From NCBI GenBank assembly GCA_030220185.1, contig JASPKZ010007541.1, positions 69,501 to 133,500 on the forward strand: a stretch of 64,000 bases of DNA, read 5' to 3'. Source of the stretch: Diploptera punctata (lineage: Eukaryota; Arthropoda; Insecta; Blattodea; Blaberidae). Of the stretch, positions 32,128-43,435 are shown piece by piece; positions within the stretch are counted from its first letter, which is position 1; the number at the start of each line of letters is the position of its first letter. The notes below the pieces were generated by a model. That model saw only the letters and a program-made list of their open reading frames with translations, was not told the DNA's origin and searched no databases. Made by a program: the position numbers and the translations under genes.

Positions 32128-32845
32128 TACTTTTCCTCTATAATTATGTTTTAGTGTATGATGCACAGGATTTTTTTATATTCTTAGGGATAGTTTAAAT
32201 CTAGTAAATGTAGATTATTTTGATGAGCATAGTAAGTGAAGGGGCATATAAATACACACACACATACACACATATGCCAAGTGTCAGGATAAAAACCGCC
32301 AATGGAAACGTTTAATAAATAGTTTAATAATGTAAGAATAAAACGAAATATAAGGAAATATTAAATAAACTCTAATCAAAATTTGTATATAGGCATCATT
32401 GCAGAGTTCTTTAGCGGAACACGTTAGGAAATATTTGAGTGGTTGGCTTCTTCAGTGTTCGTTTGGTCTCCCTGATCTCTACAACTAACGCCAATGGATA
32501 TATTTTATTGAGGATATATAAAATAAATTGTCTATATGAATCCAGTGGCAAATGTGGAGGTTTTACGTCAGTGAATGTTAATACTTCATTCCTAAAATGT
32601 TAGAGAACACATAGCGATAATTTGAATGCAAGAGTTGCACTCGTAACAGTTGATGAATCATTTTAAACTTCGTCAGTTAACGTATATTGAAATCTGAGAT
32701 TTCCCGTATGATTAATCGGGTATATGTTACCACATTTTAGCGAATTCCGAAGGAATGGACCTATTGAAGTTATAACATGAAAGGAATTTGAAAATGATTC
32801 GTAAATTATCCCCCATCCTATCAACTAGACACCGAAAATAACCAT
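32128..32845. other. Unassigned spacer
   Basis: No gene recognised. Confidence 0.35.
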
Positions 32846-32846
32846 T

Positions 32847-32847
<1 letters not shown>

Positions 32848-32887
<40 letters not shown>
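32848..32887. repeat. (AAT)n microsatellite
   Basis: About 12 AAT units. Confidence 0.9.
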
Positions 32888-33111
32888 GAAATGTGCACTC
32901 AGGTTGAGCATTAGTGGTGGTTTAGTCTTTACTGTAGTCTGTAATGGTTTTTGTCCTTTTCGCACATGTTATGATGTGGTATTTGCCACATCTCTGTCCA
33001 CACAACACACACTTGCATTCTTCGGTCGGCTCGTGGAATTTCTTGTTTGTACATATCTGAAAATAACCATTGCATATGTGTATATACAGTATATTTTTTA
33101 TTAGGAATGTA

Positions 33112-33600
33112 GTGTTTCAACCCAAATTGATTTGTCGTCAGAAGTTCCTGTCTAATGCATCTTCTTCCCTCAAATCTCTACCTTCCATACTTCCCTTCAC
33201 TCCATTTATCCAACGTCCTCTTAGGCCTGCCTCTTCCACTTCTTCCCAATAGCTTTTCAATCAAGGATCTTATTTTGGTATTCTATCTTTATTCCAACTT
33301 ATGAGGTGCCCATACCATTTCAAACGTTTTTCTTCTATTTTTTCTAATACTTTTTTTTTTCAACTTGCGTAATTTACCTTATTGTGCTGTTTCTGACTTT
33401 ATCCATACTTGAAATTTTTGTCTATCGATTCCAGAAATCTATTTCTACTACTAACAGGTTTTTGGTTTGTTTTCTACTTACTGTCCAGATTTCGGACCCA
33501 TATAATAAAATGCTTTGTAACAGAAATTGAAATATAGTTTTCTTCGTTCTGTATATTATATTTCTATTCCAAAGCACTGAGTTCAAAGTACACAATGGTT
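33112..33600 (-). pseudogene. RTE-like LINE thumb and C-terminal tail
   Basis: Minus-strand frames give L-L-Y-G-S-E-I-W-T-V-S-R-K-Q, V-E-I-D-F-W-N-R, then E-M-V-W-A-P-H-K and a G-K-K-W-K-R-Q-type block, ending near 'atcaatttgggttgaaacact'. Architecture as in other RTE-like copies (YGxExW ... ExDF). Several stops. The 22295-22510 fragment is the same family. Confidence 0.7.
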
Positions 33601-33602
33601 AT

Positions 33603-34305
33603 TCTTCCATTAGTTATTCTTATTTTAATTTCTGTAGTTGTATTCTCATTTGTATATTTTTGTGTACATAGTATGTACTTAAATATATGGACTTATATTT
33701 TTTTGCAGCCTATATTCCGCGCAGATTTTAAGTATGTACTCCTTTTAAATATAATCAAAATGTTTTTATATATTTTGTTCGCAAGTGTGCAATTTTCTCA
33801 GGAAACAAAATTGTAGAAATTTATTGGTGCATTACTTTATAATTATTAATTAATCATTTTTTGAATTGCAGCTAGAACATAGGAGATTTGAAATTGAAGA
33901 ACTTTTTCCTTTAGTATTTTTCAATAAAATGCATAATATGCCTCTACAATGTTGCCAAATTTCTGTTTTTCAATATCAATAAAAAGTAGTTTGTATACCT
34001 TCTTTTAATTTGATTTGTGCTAGAACAAACTGCAGGATCAAAAATACCAAAGGAAAAATTGTAATATTAACCTACTACAAACATGGAACATTTCACGTCT
34101 CCTATATATTGTGTGAAACTAGGATCTTTACTCGCCATCATTATAATGTAATGCATCAATACATTTCTGTATGAATTTTTTTCTACGACAACTGCATTTT
34201 TTCGTACCAAAATGTATAAGATATTTTGACTATACTCGTATTTATCACTAGGATTTCATACTTGAAATCTGCATACTTATATTATTTTCGCCCTGATTAC
34301 ATGTC
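33603..34305. other. AT-rich spacer
   Basis: The open frame 33595-33816 is hydrophobic and low in complexity; no family recognised. Confidence 0.35.
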
Positions 34306-34307
34306 TT

Positions 34308-34480
34308 TTGTCGGACGTGTGGTTTAGTGCTTATGTTCCTTGCCTCTAGGGCCGAGGGTCGCGGCTTCAAACTCGTCCAGAATCGATAGATTCCTCTCGG
34401 AGGGACGTTAAGCTGTGAATTCCGAGTCTGTATATTTTCGGATTTGTAAAATACCTTATAGTCTAAATTAGAGCATCTGA
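34308..34480 (+). mobile_element. SINE-A, 5' portion
   Basis: 'gtggtttagtgcttatgttccttgcctctagggccgagggtcgcggcttcaaactc' is the SINE-A head with a damaged B box (GCTTCAAACTC); a short body piece follows. Confidence 0.7.
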
Positions 34481-34484
34481 TAAA

Positions 34485-36025
34485 AATTTAATCCGCCTTC
34501 GCCTGTTAAACATTTAACGGCTACAATTACTTTTCCCTCGGAACTGAATTCAGCATACAGCAGTAATTAAAAAAAGTAAGGCCGAGTTCGTTAACCAGCA
34601 AAATCTGACCGATAGGAGTAGATGTTTACCTGAAACGAAAATTTAAAAATCGCTCCAGAGGCCTCAATCTTAGATGTTTGCAATGAAACTTCGTGTAAGT
34701 CACTGAAATTAAAGACATTATCGAAAAATCAACGAAATGCGACCATTAAGAATAAAGTCTACCTGAAAGTCTTAATTTAAAAACCGCTCTAGCGATCACC
34801 CTGTTTGTTTTCTCGCAACGTATCTGTATGAATGACAGTGACAGCTCGTGGAATCAGATAACAGTAGTTGATTTAGAAACAAAATCTAACCTGTTAGGCC
34901 TGCAATATTTATCAGAAATAATGTCACAAGTGATTATCAAATCATCGACAAATTCATGAGTCACGAAGTGGTGGGTGAATTTATCTAGAGGATTTGCAAA
35001 TCAAGAGTGGCATTTGTTAGGACTATTTAACGAATAAAATTAAGCTGTTTACTCAAAAATCATTACTTAAATTTAGTTACTGATATTTTAAAGTATTTAT
35101 ATATTTAAAATAAACGGCGATGTTTGAAAACAAATCTGAAATGTGTGGTTATGTTTAATTTGTTTAAATACTGCAACTTGATCATATTATATATTGCCAA
35201 ATAGGATCGCAATATTGTAAGAATGCATCCTAGTGGAGAAAAAAAAATGAAATTCATCAAACTGTATATTATAATCAATATTATAGGTTATTAATTTATT
35301 TTTTATAAGCAACTCTGTAAAGTCATTATTTAAAAATACAATTATTGAACACACGATTATCAAACGTGCAGTTCTAAGGAATCTGTTCATCATTTACTAT
35401 ATTCAACGTATTTGTTGGAGAGTCAATCACTGCAAAATAATGCTCTGATCAGTTTTGAATATTAAAAAGGAGGAGCTTTTTATCAGAAAAGCAGGAGCTG
35501 GTAAAGAGAATTCGATAAACAGCGAGGTGAAATACTACTGTCATTGATTATAAAATAAAATTCATTGCAATGTGATTGGTCATTGACTCCCATTCGGGAC
35601 ATGAGTTAAACAGTCAGTAATATTGAACACCTTTAGAAACTACCTGTATTTCTCAACTTTTTTCATTTTGCAAAGCTGTACTTTCTGTCCAAATGCTGAA
35701 TATATCCAATAGCATCCAATAATGCAAGGTTTAAAAGTTTGTATATGTTCTTTTGAAGTCAGACGATTCAATTATTTTACTCGAGAGTGTGTCCACGGAT
35801 TTTCACTATACCAATTCCGAGCTAAGTTCCAGTTGTACTACAAACAAACTTGCATAATATATTACTCCGCCGACTCCATCTGTTGGATGTTACTGTTTTT
35901 ACCTTATGACTCAATATATTGTTTATGGAACTGTTATCAATAGAAACATTGTTCTTAGATAACATATTTTAAGGTCAATAAAATTGAATACCAGGTAATA
36001 TGATATCAATAAATTAGAAACTTAA
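34485..36025. other. Long AT-rich spacer
   Basis: No gene recognised. Contains one copy (35815-35855) of the short 'gagctaagttccagtt' repeat described separately. Confidence 0.35.
35813..35856 (+). repeat. Short dispersed repeat, copy 1
   Basis: 'ttccgagctaagttccagttgtactacaaacaaacttgc' matches 37258-37330 (inverse) and 51455-51527. Confidence 0.6.
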
Positions 36026-36027
36026 TC

Positions 36028-36345
36028 CATTGTGTATTGGGGGCACGCCGTAGCGTAGTGGTTAAGGCACTGCGCTACAAGCCGGAAGGTCGAGGGTTCG
36101 AGTCCCGGTGGGGTCAGGATTTTTAAACTGACCCAAACCTTCTGGCGGCACTATGGTCCTGGGGTCAACTCAGCCTCTAACTGAAATGAGTACCAGACGT
36201 TGTTCTGGGGTAAAGGCGGCCGTCACGCAGGGCTGACAACCCGGCTGACATCAAGTGCCGATTGTCAAGAAAAAGTGGGAGCCTTAACCTCCTACTACCC
36301 CAAGGGCCTCCTGAGGCCTGTAGTGGGATCACTTTACTTTATCCA
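36028..36345 (+). mobile_element. SINE-F, tRNA-derived, about 315 bp
   Basis: Head GGGGGCACGCCGTAGCGTAG... with perfect A box (TAGCGTAGTGG) and B box (GGTTCGAGTCC). Body 'accttctggcggcactatggtcctggggtcaactcagcc' ending near 'tgtagtgggatcactttacttta'. Only one copy in the window. Confidence 0.8.
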
Positions 36346-36349
36346 TTGT

Positions 36350-36718
36350 GTATTTATTTATGACAATCAGATGTTTACACTTTTTCCAAGATGTATGTAG
36401 ATATCCTTTCTTTGCAATTTCATTATGAACAAAATATATGTTCCATGTTGACTCACCTACAAATTCTGCGTTACAATGGCAATTGTAGGATTTTTCCATT
36501 AAAACTGATTGAAAAATTCAAAATAGTTTCTCTCTCCGCGTTTCAAATGGTTTGCTTTCCAATGTTTTAAGAAAGGTTGCAGAAAGCGACCCTTTTGAAA
36601 CAACTGAAATCAGAACGCATTCTGCATTGCGCATGCATAAGAATATAACAATGCTTATTTAGGCTATTAAAATTATAATTATATATTTTTTAATTCTCCC
36701 ATATAGGGCCTAACTCAT
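36350..36718. other. AT-rich spacer
   Basis: No gene or repeat recognised. Confidence 0.35.
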
Positions 36719-36721
36719 GTA

Positions 36722-37215
36722 GAGAAAATATAAAAAACTATTATTCTACCAGTTATATTATATGAATGAGAAACATAGACTCTTACTTTAAGGGAGGAAA
36801 GGAGATTACGAATATTTGAGAATAGAGTACTTAGGAAAAATTTTGGACCAAAGACAGATGAACAGACAGGTGAATGGAGAAGACTACATAACTGTAAACT
36901 ACATGGTCCTTATAGGAAGCCAGATATAATAATAAGAGTTAAGTATCGTAGACTGCGATGGGCAGGGCATATGGCACGAATGGGAAATGAAAGACGTGTA
37001 TGGAATTTTCTTGTAGGAAAACCAGACGAAAAATGCCCAGTTGGTAGACCAAGAATGAGGTGGGAGAATAACATTAACTATGATTTGAGGGAAATAGATT
37101 ATACAGGGAATGATTGGAAAGCATTAGATCAGGATAGGGATGTATGGAGAGCTTATATCCGCGCGGCCATGAACCTACGGGTTCCATAGTGCCAGTGAAT
37201 TAGAGTTAGTTAGAG
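36722..37215 (+). pseudogene. RTE-A LINE, 3' half
   Basis: Good 3' copy: homology from the K-I-Y-K-T-I-I-L-P-V-I-L-Y block; frame 36971-37189 encodes M-A-R-M-G-N-E-R-R-V-W-N-F, G-K-P-D-E-K-C-P-V-G-R-P-R-M-R-W-E-N-N-I and D-V-W-R-A-Y-I-R-A-A-M-N-L. Ends at the family terminus near 37210. Stops upstream show it is dead. Confidence 0.85.
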
Positions 37216-37257
37216 AGTGAATTAGATTTTCTTATATGCTTAATGGTAAACCATTAT

Positions 37258-37330
37258 TCGAGCAATGAAAATGCAATCATACATGTGGTTTGTTTATATC
37301 ACAATTGGAACTTAGCTCGGAAGAGGTATA
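37258..37330 (-). repeat. Short dispersed repeat, copy 2
   Basis: Inverse copy; on the minus strand 'cctcttccgagctaagttccaattgtgatataaacaaac..atgtatgattgcat', extending the match to 51455-51527 to about 60 bases. Confidence 0.6.
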
Positions 37331-37384
37331 GTTTTTTCTTCATTTTTTCTCCTATTTTCGTTTACACTGTTTTCCATTTTGTTT

Positions 37385-37545
37385 TACCTTTTTTAACTTT
37401 CTGTTATTCTCATACATAGACACAAGGACAAGACACACACCCAGACCCAAAGTCGAGATTAATAATCCCCTACCCCGCCGGGAATCGAACCCAGGTCGCC
37501 GGAATGGAAGGTAGAGACTCTACCGACTACGCCACGGCGACGGAC
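37385..37545 (-). mobile_element. SINE-G, tRNA-derived
   Basis: Minus strand: TCGCCGTGGCGTAGTCGGTAGAGTC (A box TGGCGTAGTCGG) and GGGTTCGATTCCCGGCGGGG (B box). The body includes 'ctttgggtctgggtgtgtgtcttgtccttgtgtctatgtatgag'. The head is intact enough to fold. Confidence 0.75.
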
Positions 37546-37549
37546 ATAG

Positions 37550-38055
37550 AAAAGCGAAATACAAGGAAACAATAAAATGCATTTATTATTTCAGAACCAC
37601 AGATCAGTTATATTTAAATACCGGTACACCTCGCACCTGAAAATTCAAGTCGTTTTTTGCATTGAACTGTGTGTTTTATATTTATATCTGCCGTAGGCTT
37701 CCTCTGGGGTATTTATTTTCAATTTATATTCAATGTAAAATAGCGTAAAATGTTTATATTATAGAACAGTTGCTGTATTCATAATTTTAATTGCCTAGAG
37801 AAAGCAGTTATGCACTCTATATAGGTCTCAACGATTCCGGGTTTGCTTGGCGATTGCAATGTAAATCGCTGTAGACTGCGAAGTTTTTATGAAGGGAAAC
37901 CGGGATGCGCACACAGGAAATATCCAACGAAAATATTCTTGTACGTGGCAAGAGATTTTAAACTAGTCAACTTCACGGATCACTCCACATTGAACATAAC
38001 ATGTGATAGAGTTCAAAAATTAAAATAATGGATCTTCTTGGTGGTAAACCTTATC
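37550..38055. other. Unassigned spacer
   Basis: A 61-codon open frame at 37843-38028 has no motif. Nothing else seen. Confidence 0.35.
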
Positions 38056-38059
38056 GAGT

Positions 38060-38198
38060 TAAAAAAACGCTCCATTCACCAAACAATTAAAAACAACAAG
38101 TCAACGCGTTTACGCTACTACGTAGCCACTGGGCTGAGTCCTGATAATGGCCAGGTAGTTGACTTGTTTTTAATTAGTGAATGGAGTGTTTTTTTTTA
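38060..38198. mobile_element. Penelope-like foldback 4
   Basis: Inverted arms 38061-38105 and 38158-38198 ('aaaacgctccattcacc..aattaaaaacaacaagtcaac' and its complement). The spacer holds 'cctgataatggcc' and, on the minus strand, 'gtaaacgcgttgac', degraded forms of the CTGATGA ... GAAACG layout. Confidence 0.45.
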
Positions 38199-38215
38199 CT
38201 TAAGTATGTATATTT

Positions 38216-38540
38216 AGTCCACCGCTGTAATCTCGAGGTAGCGTGCTGCCTTGTCACGCAGTGGGCCCGGGTTCGATCTCCGGTCGGGGCAGTTTTTCTG
38301 GGTGAGGTTTTTATCGGGGTTTTTCCTTACCTGTAAGACAAATGTCAGGCCCAAACGGTCCCCGAAATCATATGGCCATCATCATCACCTTCATTCTTAT
38401 CATTATCATCATCATCATCATCCTTCACCGGTGTGGAAAGCAGCGGGAAGCTACCACACCTACAATTCCCTAGTAAAGCTGCAAGAATAACTTGAAAATG
38501 CTATGATTGCCCTCGGGCAGAATTACTATGGATGGATGGA
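38216..38540 (+). mobile_element. SINE-B copy
   Basis: Starts 'gtccaccgctgtaatctcgaggtagcgtgctg', B box GGTTCGATCTCC; ends with '..gccctcgggcagaattactatggatggatggatg', a (TGGA)n tail. An open frame within it (38251-38490) is read-through of the SINE. Confidence 0.9.
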
Positions 38541-38595
38541 TGGATGTATATTTAGATAAATAGCATATTTTAAATAAGTTATTAATGCGGAAGTC

Positions 38596-38905
38596 CACCT
38601 CTTGGTCTCGAGATAGCGTGCTGGTTTGTCACGCAGAGGGCCCGGATTCCATTCCCAGTCGGGACAGGACCCTGGGTGAGATTTTTTCCGGGGTTTTACC
38701 TCACCTGTAAGACAAATGTCAGGACGATTAGGGCCCAACTGTCCCCGAAAATCATCCTGCCATCGTCATCATCATCCTTCACCGATGTGGAAAGCAACGG
38801 GAAGCTACTACACCTATAATTCCCTATTAAAGCTGCAAAACATAGCATGAAAGTGCTGTGATTGCAGTGAAAGACCTACCTTCAGGCAGATTACTGTGGT
38901 TGGAT
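38596..38905 (+). mobile_element. SINE-B copy, tandem with the previous one
   Basis: Same orientation, starting 380 bases downstream of the previous copy; 'ctcgagatagcgtgctggtttgtcacgcagagggcccgg' through 'accttcaggcagattactgtgg'. B box changed to GGATTCCATTCC. Confidence 0.85.
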
Positions 38906-38909
38906 TAAT

Positions 38910-40415
38910 AAGGGAAGAATAAATTACAAAGTAAAATATTAAATTAGATACCTGGCAGGTACCGGCGTCCTCAACTTGGTTAAATAAAAAACCTTTAGGC
39001 CTTTCGGAAACCGGCTTCCATCTTGAGCAGAAGGATATGCGTTAATATTTGTTGTTGTTTGGCGACGCTTTTGATATCAGCCTCATCCCATAAAAACCGT
39101 CTCTGATACATAGGATTTAATTAACAAAATAAATATAAATTCCGTAAATCAGCCTAATCGGATCATAAATATTGGATTTGTTGGTGAACAAGTTCATGCA
39201 GTTCTGTCATGACGGACGTTTTACATAAGGCATTGCAGTTCTACAAAGGAAATTCTTCAAATTGGGTAGCTATAGCAAGGGATATGAAGTTCCATAAATA
39301 AGTTACCTTAACTGAATTTTCGAAGTTATTCATATGTAAGTTAGTTGATATTCTGTCGGGGTATCTTTCTTTTCCTTTGTGAATCTCTCCTCCACACATC
39401 AAAGCAGCGGCTGTACCCATCATTAGAGTCCGGAATTCCATGTAATTACATATTTCGTCCTCGGCTTGTATCAGTCTGTGAACTTAAAATGTTGACGTGT
39501 TAGATTTTTGGGACCATTACCTATATATTTCATGTTCACGTTGCCACATTTTTACACATTTCATACAATATTAAACATTTTAAAGATAATCACATACTGC
39601 GTTAAATGCTTAATTGAATAGGCCTACATTAAATTTAAAAATATGTATACAATTTAAAATATAATTTAGCGCTATACAATTTTAAGCTGAAATTTTTCAG
39701 AACATGCATCGAATACATTTCCCATCTACACTATACAGCAGTCACTTGTGTATAGGCCTAAGGACATTTGTTGTTATCTTGACCTTCCCGGTCTAGTTGT
39801 TAGATTGGTTGCAGTACACAACATACTTTCTGATCGCCGACAAAACATAACTCCCTAAAATATAGAAAACTATCTTTTTGCTTTTTGTATTTCGTGCCAA
39901 GATTGGTTTTATAATTCTACTCTAACCTTATGGAACGTACTGTATTTTTTTTAATTCAGTTTGTATTAAATTATGTTTTCACATTTTAATTGACATAAAA
40001 GCAGGTTTACATTTCTAACATTGTATTGTACTATATATATTATATATTTGGTACACATTTTGAGGTTCATTGTTACATATTTATGCACACTTAGCGGCTT
40101 CAAAACGCAGAGTCCCTGTTACGATCCACTGCGCATGCTCGAAGAGCTAAAGTTGTGGTTCACGAGGTAACACATTATTAAATAATTTATATACGCTGTA
40201 CTGGGTTCTGATCGTCTTAAGCAGATAAAGAGCAGTGATGGAGACGTGTTTCTAGATTTTACGAGTATTAGACGTATGCAATATTACTCAAATTGCGACA
40301 TTTCTAATAAAGTTCAACTCTCGTGCATAGTGTAAATGTAAATAAGACAACCAGGATTTAAACGACTAGCATCCGACGTTCGAGTAGTGTAGATCGTTAA
40401 ACCAAAATGAAAAAC
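38910..40415. other. Long AT-rich spacer
   Basis: No gene recognised; frame 39241-39441 (minus) has no motif. Confidence 0.35.
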
Positions 40416-40418
40416 AAT

Positions 40419-40420
40419 CA

Positions 40421-40457
<37 letters not shown>

Positions 40458-40485
40458 GAGCCAGGGTTCAAATCCCTAGACATTG
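40419..40485. repeat. (TA)n tract then a tRNA-like B box
   Basis: (TA)n at 40419-40457 followed by 'gagccagggttcaaatccctagac' with an exact B box GGTTCAAATCC. The A-box half is missing, replaced by the TA tract. Confidence 0.6.
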
Positions 40486-40489
40486 ATTT

Positions 40490-40830
40490 TTTATTTATTT
40501 GTATTTCAGCAAGATTCATCACATAAGTTATTTCCACCCATGTAATCAACGTTGACATTACAATATTTTAAATAATATTCCTGCCTCCGTAAACTCTGTA
40601 ACGCTATTTAGCTACCGGTATAAATTTGTGTGTGCAGTACCACGTTTCAATAATAATGCTATAAATTTATATAATAAAATATAATATAGCTTCATATATG
40701 TATGCATTTATTTATGTATTACTTATTAGCGAGGAAAAAGTTTCACCCATCAATTAAAATATTTAGTTTATATAAGTCAAGTCCAGCCTAATAATAGCCC
40801 ATAGATGATGGATGATGATTATGATAATGA
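40490..40830. other. AT-rich spacer
   Basis: No gene or repeat recognised. Confidence 0.35.
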
Positions 40831-40831
40831 T

Positions 40832-40832
40832 G

Positions 40833-40869
<37 letters not shown>

Positions 40870-40877
40870 TAATAATG

Positions 40878-40912
<35 letters not shown>

Positions 40913-40914
40913 CA
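40832..40914. repeat. (AAT)n microsatellite with GAT variants
   Basis: About 27 trinucleotide units of AAT with some GAT, next to the (ATC)n LINE tail. Confidence 0.9.
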
Positions 40915-41177
40915 TCATCATCATGAACAAAGCCATTTTAGGCCATGTGACCTGTTAAAGTAAACCTAAGGCAGGGCGCCCACTGGAACGACAAGCGACA
41001 GCAACAAGACACGGATTTGTTGATTTGCTTGTTGCTAGCATGTATGTTTGTTTATAACCCGTAATATCGAATTGCAAGAAGCCCATTCGTCTGACAGCAA
41101 CTTGACACCAACTGTTTGTGTTGCTCCACTTTTTGTTGTGTCAGTTGCGAGTTGCCCGCACACAAGTGTGAAGATGA

Positions 41178-41321
41178 GACGATCCTGATTTCAATATAAC
41201 ATTTGTTGAACGTATTAAAGAATATCCTTGTCTTTATGATACTACATTGAACCAATACAGTAACAGAAATATTCAAGATCAGGCATGGCATAGGATTGGC
41301 AAGGAATTGTCGGAATCTTAA
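41178..41321 (+). pseudogene. MADF (Myb/SANT-like) domain remnant
   Basis: 47 codons without a stop: D-D-P-D-F-N-I-T-F-V-E-R-I-K-E-Y-P-C-L-Y-D-T, then N-R-N-I-Q-D-Q-A-W-H-R-I-G-K-E-L-S. This is the helix 1-2 part of a MADF domain: aromatic spacing around Y-P-x-L-Y-D, then the A-W-x-x-I conserved core. MADF proteins are the usual DNA-binding partner ORF of Harbinger elements. Stops on both sides; too short to be functional. Orientation is toward the transposase remnant. Confidence 0.75.
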
Positions 41322-41644
41322 GTAATGAATATTGTATTATTAAAAATAAAAACTCATTAAAATTAACAATTGAATTTCCGAACATTTTTAATGCCATGAT
41401 AATTTATTTTCTGTCAAGCCCACAATTCACAAAATAGATTACAATAACAGCTCAGTTATGAAAATATTAAAGTATTTTTAACTTATGTCAAACTCTTTAC
41501 ACACTTGCCCGCAATAAATAAATAAATGTAAAAGTAACAAGTGAATTTCCGAACAAATGATCGTAGAAAAGCAACTGTGACGTAGCATACGAATTAATGC
41601 AATTGAGATATTTACAAATATGCAAACAGTAATTATAGATGTAT

Positions 41645-41752
41645 TCACGTAGACTTTCACGGCCAGAGTTGTTATGATGATGTTGATGAAGATTTTCGGG
41701 CTGTAGGGCGTGGTCGTGAGCTGCCCGAAAATCTTCATCAACGTCATCATAG
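41645..41752. mobile_element. Penelope-like foldback 5 (terminal fragment)
   Basis: 'actttcacggccagag' (41653) as in foldback 2, then a hairpin with arms 41673-41701 and 41723-41751 (29 bases, one mismatch) around 'gatgaagattttcgggc'. Lies within the Harbinger element and is younger than it. Confidence 0.55.
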
Positions 41753-41807
41753 TAATTATAGACTCCTTCATTTATCTATTTTCTTTATTTATTTGTTTTT
41801 TTTGTCT

Positions 41808-42108
41808 AATGCCACCAGGTTGTCTCTTATGACATTTGTGGCTTTCTTCCCTGGCTTTGGCAGAATTATAATCCATTTCTTAGGTTGGGGTACCTGGAAG
41901 GCGGAGTTACGTTACCCCGATGATATGATGGGTGATAAATGATAATGAAGCACCAGGAGAGTTCTTAACCTGAATTCTAGACCATGGGCAACCACAGGAA
42001 TAATTCCCTTTAAGAAAAATTCCTAATGCTTGACCGGGAATCGAACCCGGGACCTCATGAATTGTAGTTAGAAACGCTGACCACTAGCCCATGAAGCTGG
42101 TCATTTTC
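41808..42108 (-). mobile_element. SINE-H, tRNA-derived
   Basis: Minus-strand head at 42107: 'tgaccagcttcatgggctagtggtcagcg' and B box GGGTTCGATTCCCGGTC; body includes a block that reads 'caacctggtggca' at its end. Inserted in the Harbinger element. Good fold of the T-arm (CCGGG..CCCGG). Confidence 0.75.
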
Positions 42109-42190
42109 TTTATTCATTTTTTAAAAATTTAAATAACTTCATAAATAAATTACTTTTTTTTCTGACATCTTATATTTCTTCCAATTGTTA

Positions 42191-42358
42191 TTAATACATA
42201 TTTAATTCTTTGAACACATTAAAAGCACCACTTTCTTCTACATTAGCAAGCCAAAAAGGATGTACCCAGAATAACCTTTTACGTCTTGTGTTGTAATAAT
42301 TGGTATTAGCTAAATAAACTAGATCAAGAACATCCTCGTCCTCCGACGACAGGTTGTA
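42191..42358 (-). pseudogene. HARBI1-like PIF/Harbinger transposase, N-terminal remnant
   Basis: 55 open codons on minus: S-S-E-D-E-D-V-L-D-L, then R-R-K-R-L-F-W-V-H-P-F-W, N-V-E-E-S-G-A-F-N-V-F-K-E-L, ending in tandem stops at 42188-42193. R-R-x-x-x-W-V-H-P followed by G-x-F/A-F...EL is the N-terminal signature of HARBI1-type transposases. The DDE catalytic domain is absent, so no activity. Confidence 0.8.
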
Positions 42359-42569
42359 CTATGAATCAGTCCAGTGAGCGTCAGGTCACTTTGCTGTCAT
42401 AGTCCGTGTTGGATCAGTATATTTGTTGTATCACTATCATATCACGATCATCTTAGTGGGCGCCCGGCCTAACAAAGAAGGTCTTCATATCTTTCCTCCG
42501 ATGTTTTGGTCTTCCTTGGTACCTACGTCCAGTTGGAATATATTGGAACGTTAATTTTGGAAGTCAATC

Positions 42570-42680
42570 AACTATTTGGAAGTATTACTATTTAATAATA
42601 ATAATAATAATAATAATTATTATTATTATTATTATATTATTATTATTATAATTATTAAATAGTTATATTTCCAAATAGTT
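42570..42680. repeat. Hairpin built on an (AAT)n/(ATT)n core
   Basis: Arms 'aactatttggaagtattactatttaat' (42570) and its complement ending 42680, meeting at (AAT)n(ATT)n. Total 111 bases. Not obviously Penelope-like. Confidence 0.65.
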
Positions 42681-42744
42681 CGTTTTTTCTTTAAGAGTGA
42701 ACAGACAGAATAAAATAGAAAGCATTGCAACAATTTAAAAAAAA

Positions 42745-42835
42745 ATATATCCTCATCGGGAATCGAACATGTGACCTTTTATATACGAAGCAAGCCATAA
42801 GGTACTGAGCTAAGCGTTCGTTTGCTGTGCATAAA
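42745..42835 (-). mobile_element. tRNA-like segment (SINE head)
   Basis: Minus strand: 'cgaacgcttagctcagtacctta..' (A box TTAGCTCAGTACC) and 'atgttcgattcccgatgagg' (B box GTTCGATTCCC). Resembles an elongated tRNA. Body not identified. Confidence 0.55.
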
Positions 42836-42999
42836 AGAATGTTCTTCATTGTAGCTCAAATGTGCAATTAGTTTACTCGTGTGAATCGCGCGTTAAAACC
42901 TGAAAGTTTGAGATCAAGAATCCGCTCATTCTGTTTTTTTTCTAAGTGTATATATCTCATAAGATAATCCGGTCTCTTTTCTTCATTACCTTAAGAGTG

Positions 43000-43435
43000 G
43001 ATGCGAAGTTACTACAGCGCTTCGTTATATTTAAGACTCCGCGCCAGCTTCTCTGTAATTCTGTGGAAGGATCTTAGAAGTTTGAGCCAACTGAAGCCAA
43101 CTATGTTGTTGAGGTCTTACGTCTGCTCGCTCTATTTAGTATTAGGGTTACGGCGCAAAAAGTGGACATCCGAATTTCGAGATAATTTTGGGTTTAAAAT
43201 GAAGCTTAGCACCACTAAACATGAAAACATAAAAAAAAATTGCGGACCATCCAGAAATAAAGCAGTAAAATAACATTTTATAATCGCTACAAAATGCACA
43301 TTTCACTAGTGTACTGTACGAGGCACCATCCCCTTTTCGATATAAGTTGGTATTAAAATGAAGCTTAGGATCACCAAATATGAAAACACAAGGAAATCTG
43401 CGGACCATCGCTACAGAAACTAGGTTAGAGTAATA
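43000..43435 (+). repeat. Dispersed repeat with a tandem pair, partner of 45285-45425
   Basis: 'aaaatgaagcttag..accacc/taaa..atgaaaacaca..ctgcggaccatc' occurs at 43197 and again 159 bases on at 43356. The upstream part 'cgcaaaaagtggacatccgaatttcgagat' matches 45395-45425 in inverse. The open frame 43001-43273 lies in this repeat and has no motif. Confidence 0.55.

Larger units (their letters stand above)
40970..42469. mobile_element. PIF/Harbinger element, 1500 bp, TAA duplication
   Basis: Terminal inverted repeats GGCAGGGCGCCCACT (40970) and AGTGGGCGCCCGGCC (ending 42469), flanked by TAA at 40967-40969 and 42470-42472, the target duplication expected of PIF/Harbinger. Inside are a MADF-domain remnant on plus (41178-41321) and a HARBI1-like N-terminus on minus (42191-42358), i.e. 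convergent ORFs. The middle lacks the DDE region. A SINE-H and foldback 5 are inserted. Confidence 0.85.
40915..42545 (-). mobile_element. RTE-like LINE 3' end split by the Harbinger insertion
   Basis: Joining the minus strand on either side of 40970-42469 gives a plausible RTE tail: 42545-42470 ('..gacgtaggtaccaaggaagaccaaaacatcgg') encodes an R-R-Y-Q-G-R-P-K-H-R-R-K-like block and 40969-40915 its terminus with (ATGATG)n. The LINE was therefore there first. Confidence 0.6.
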
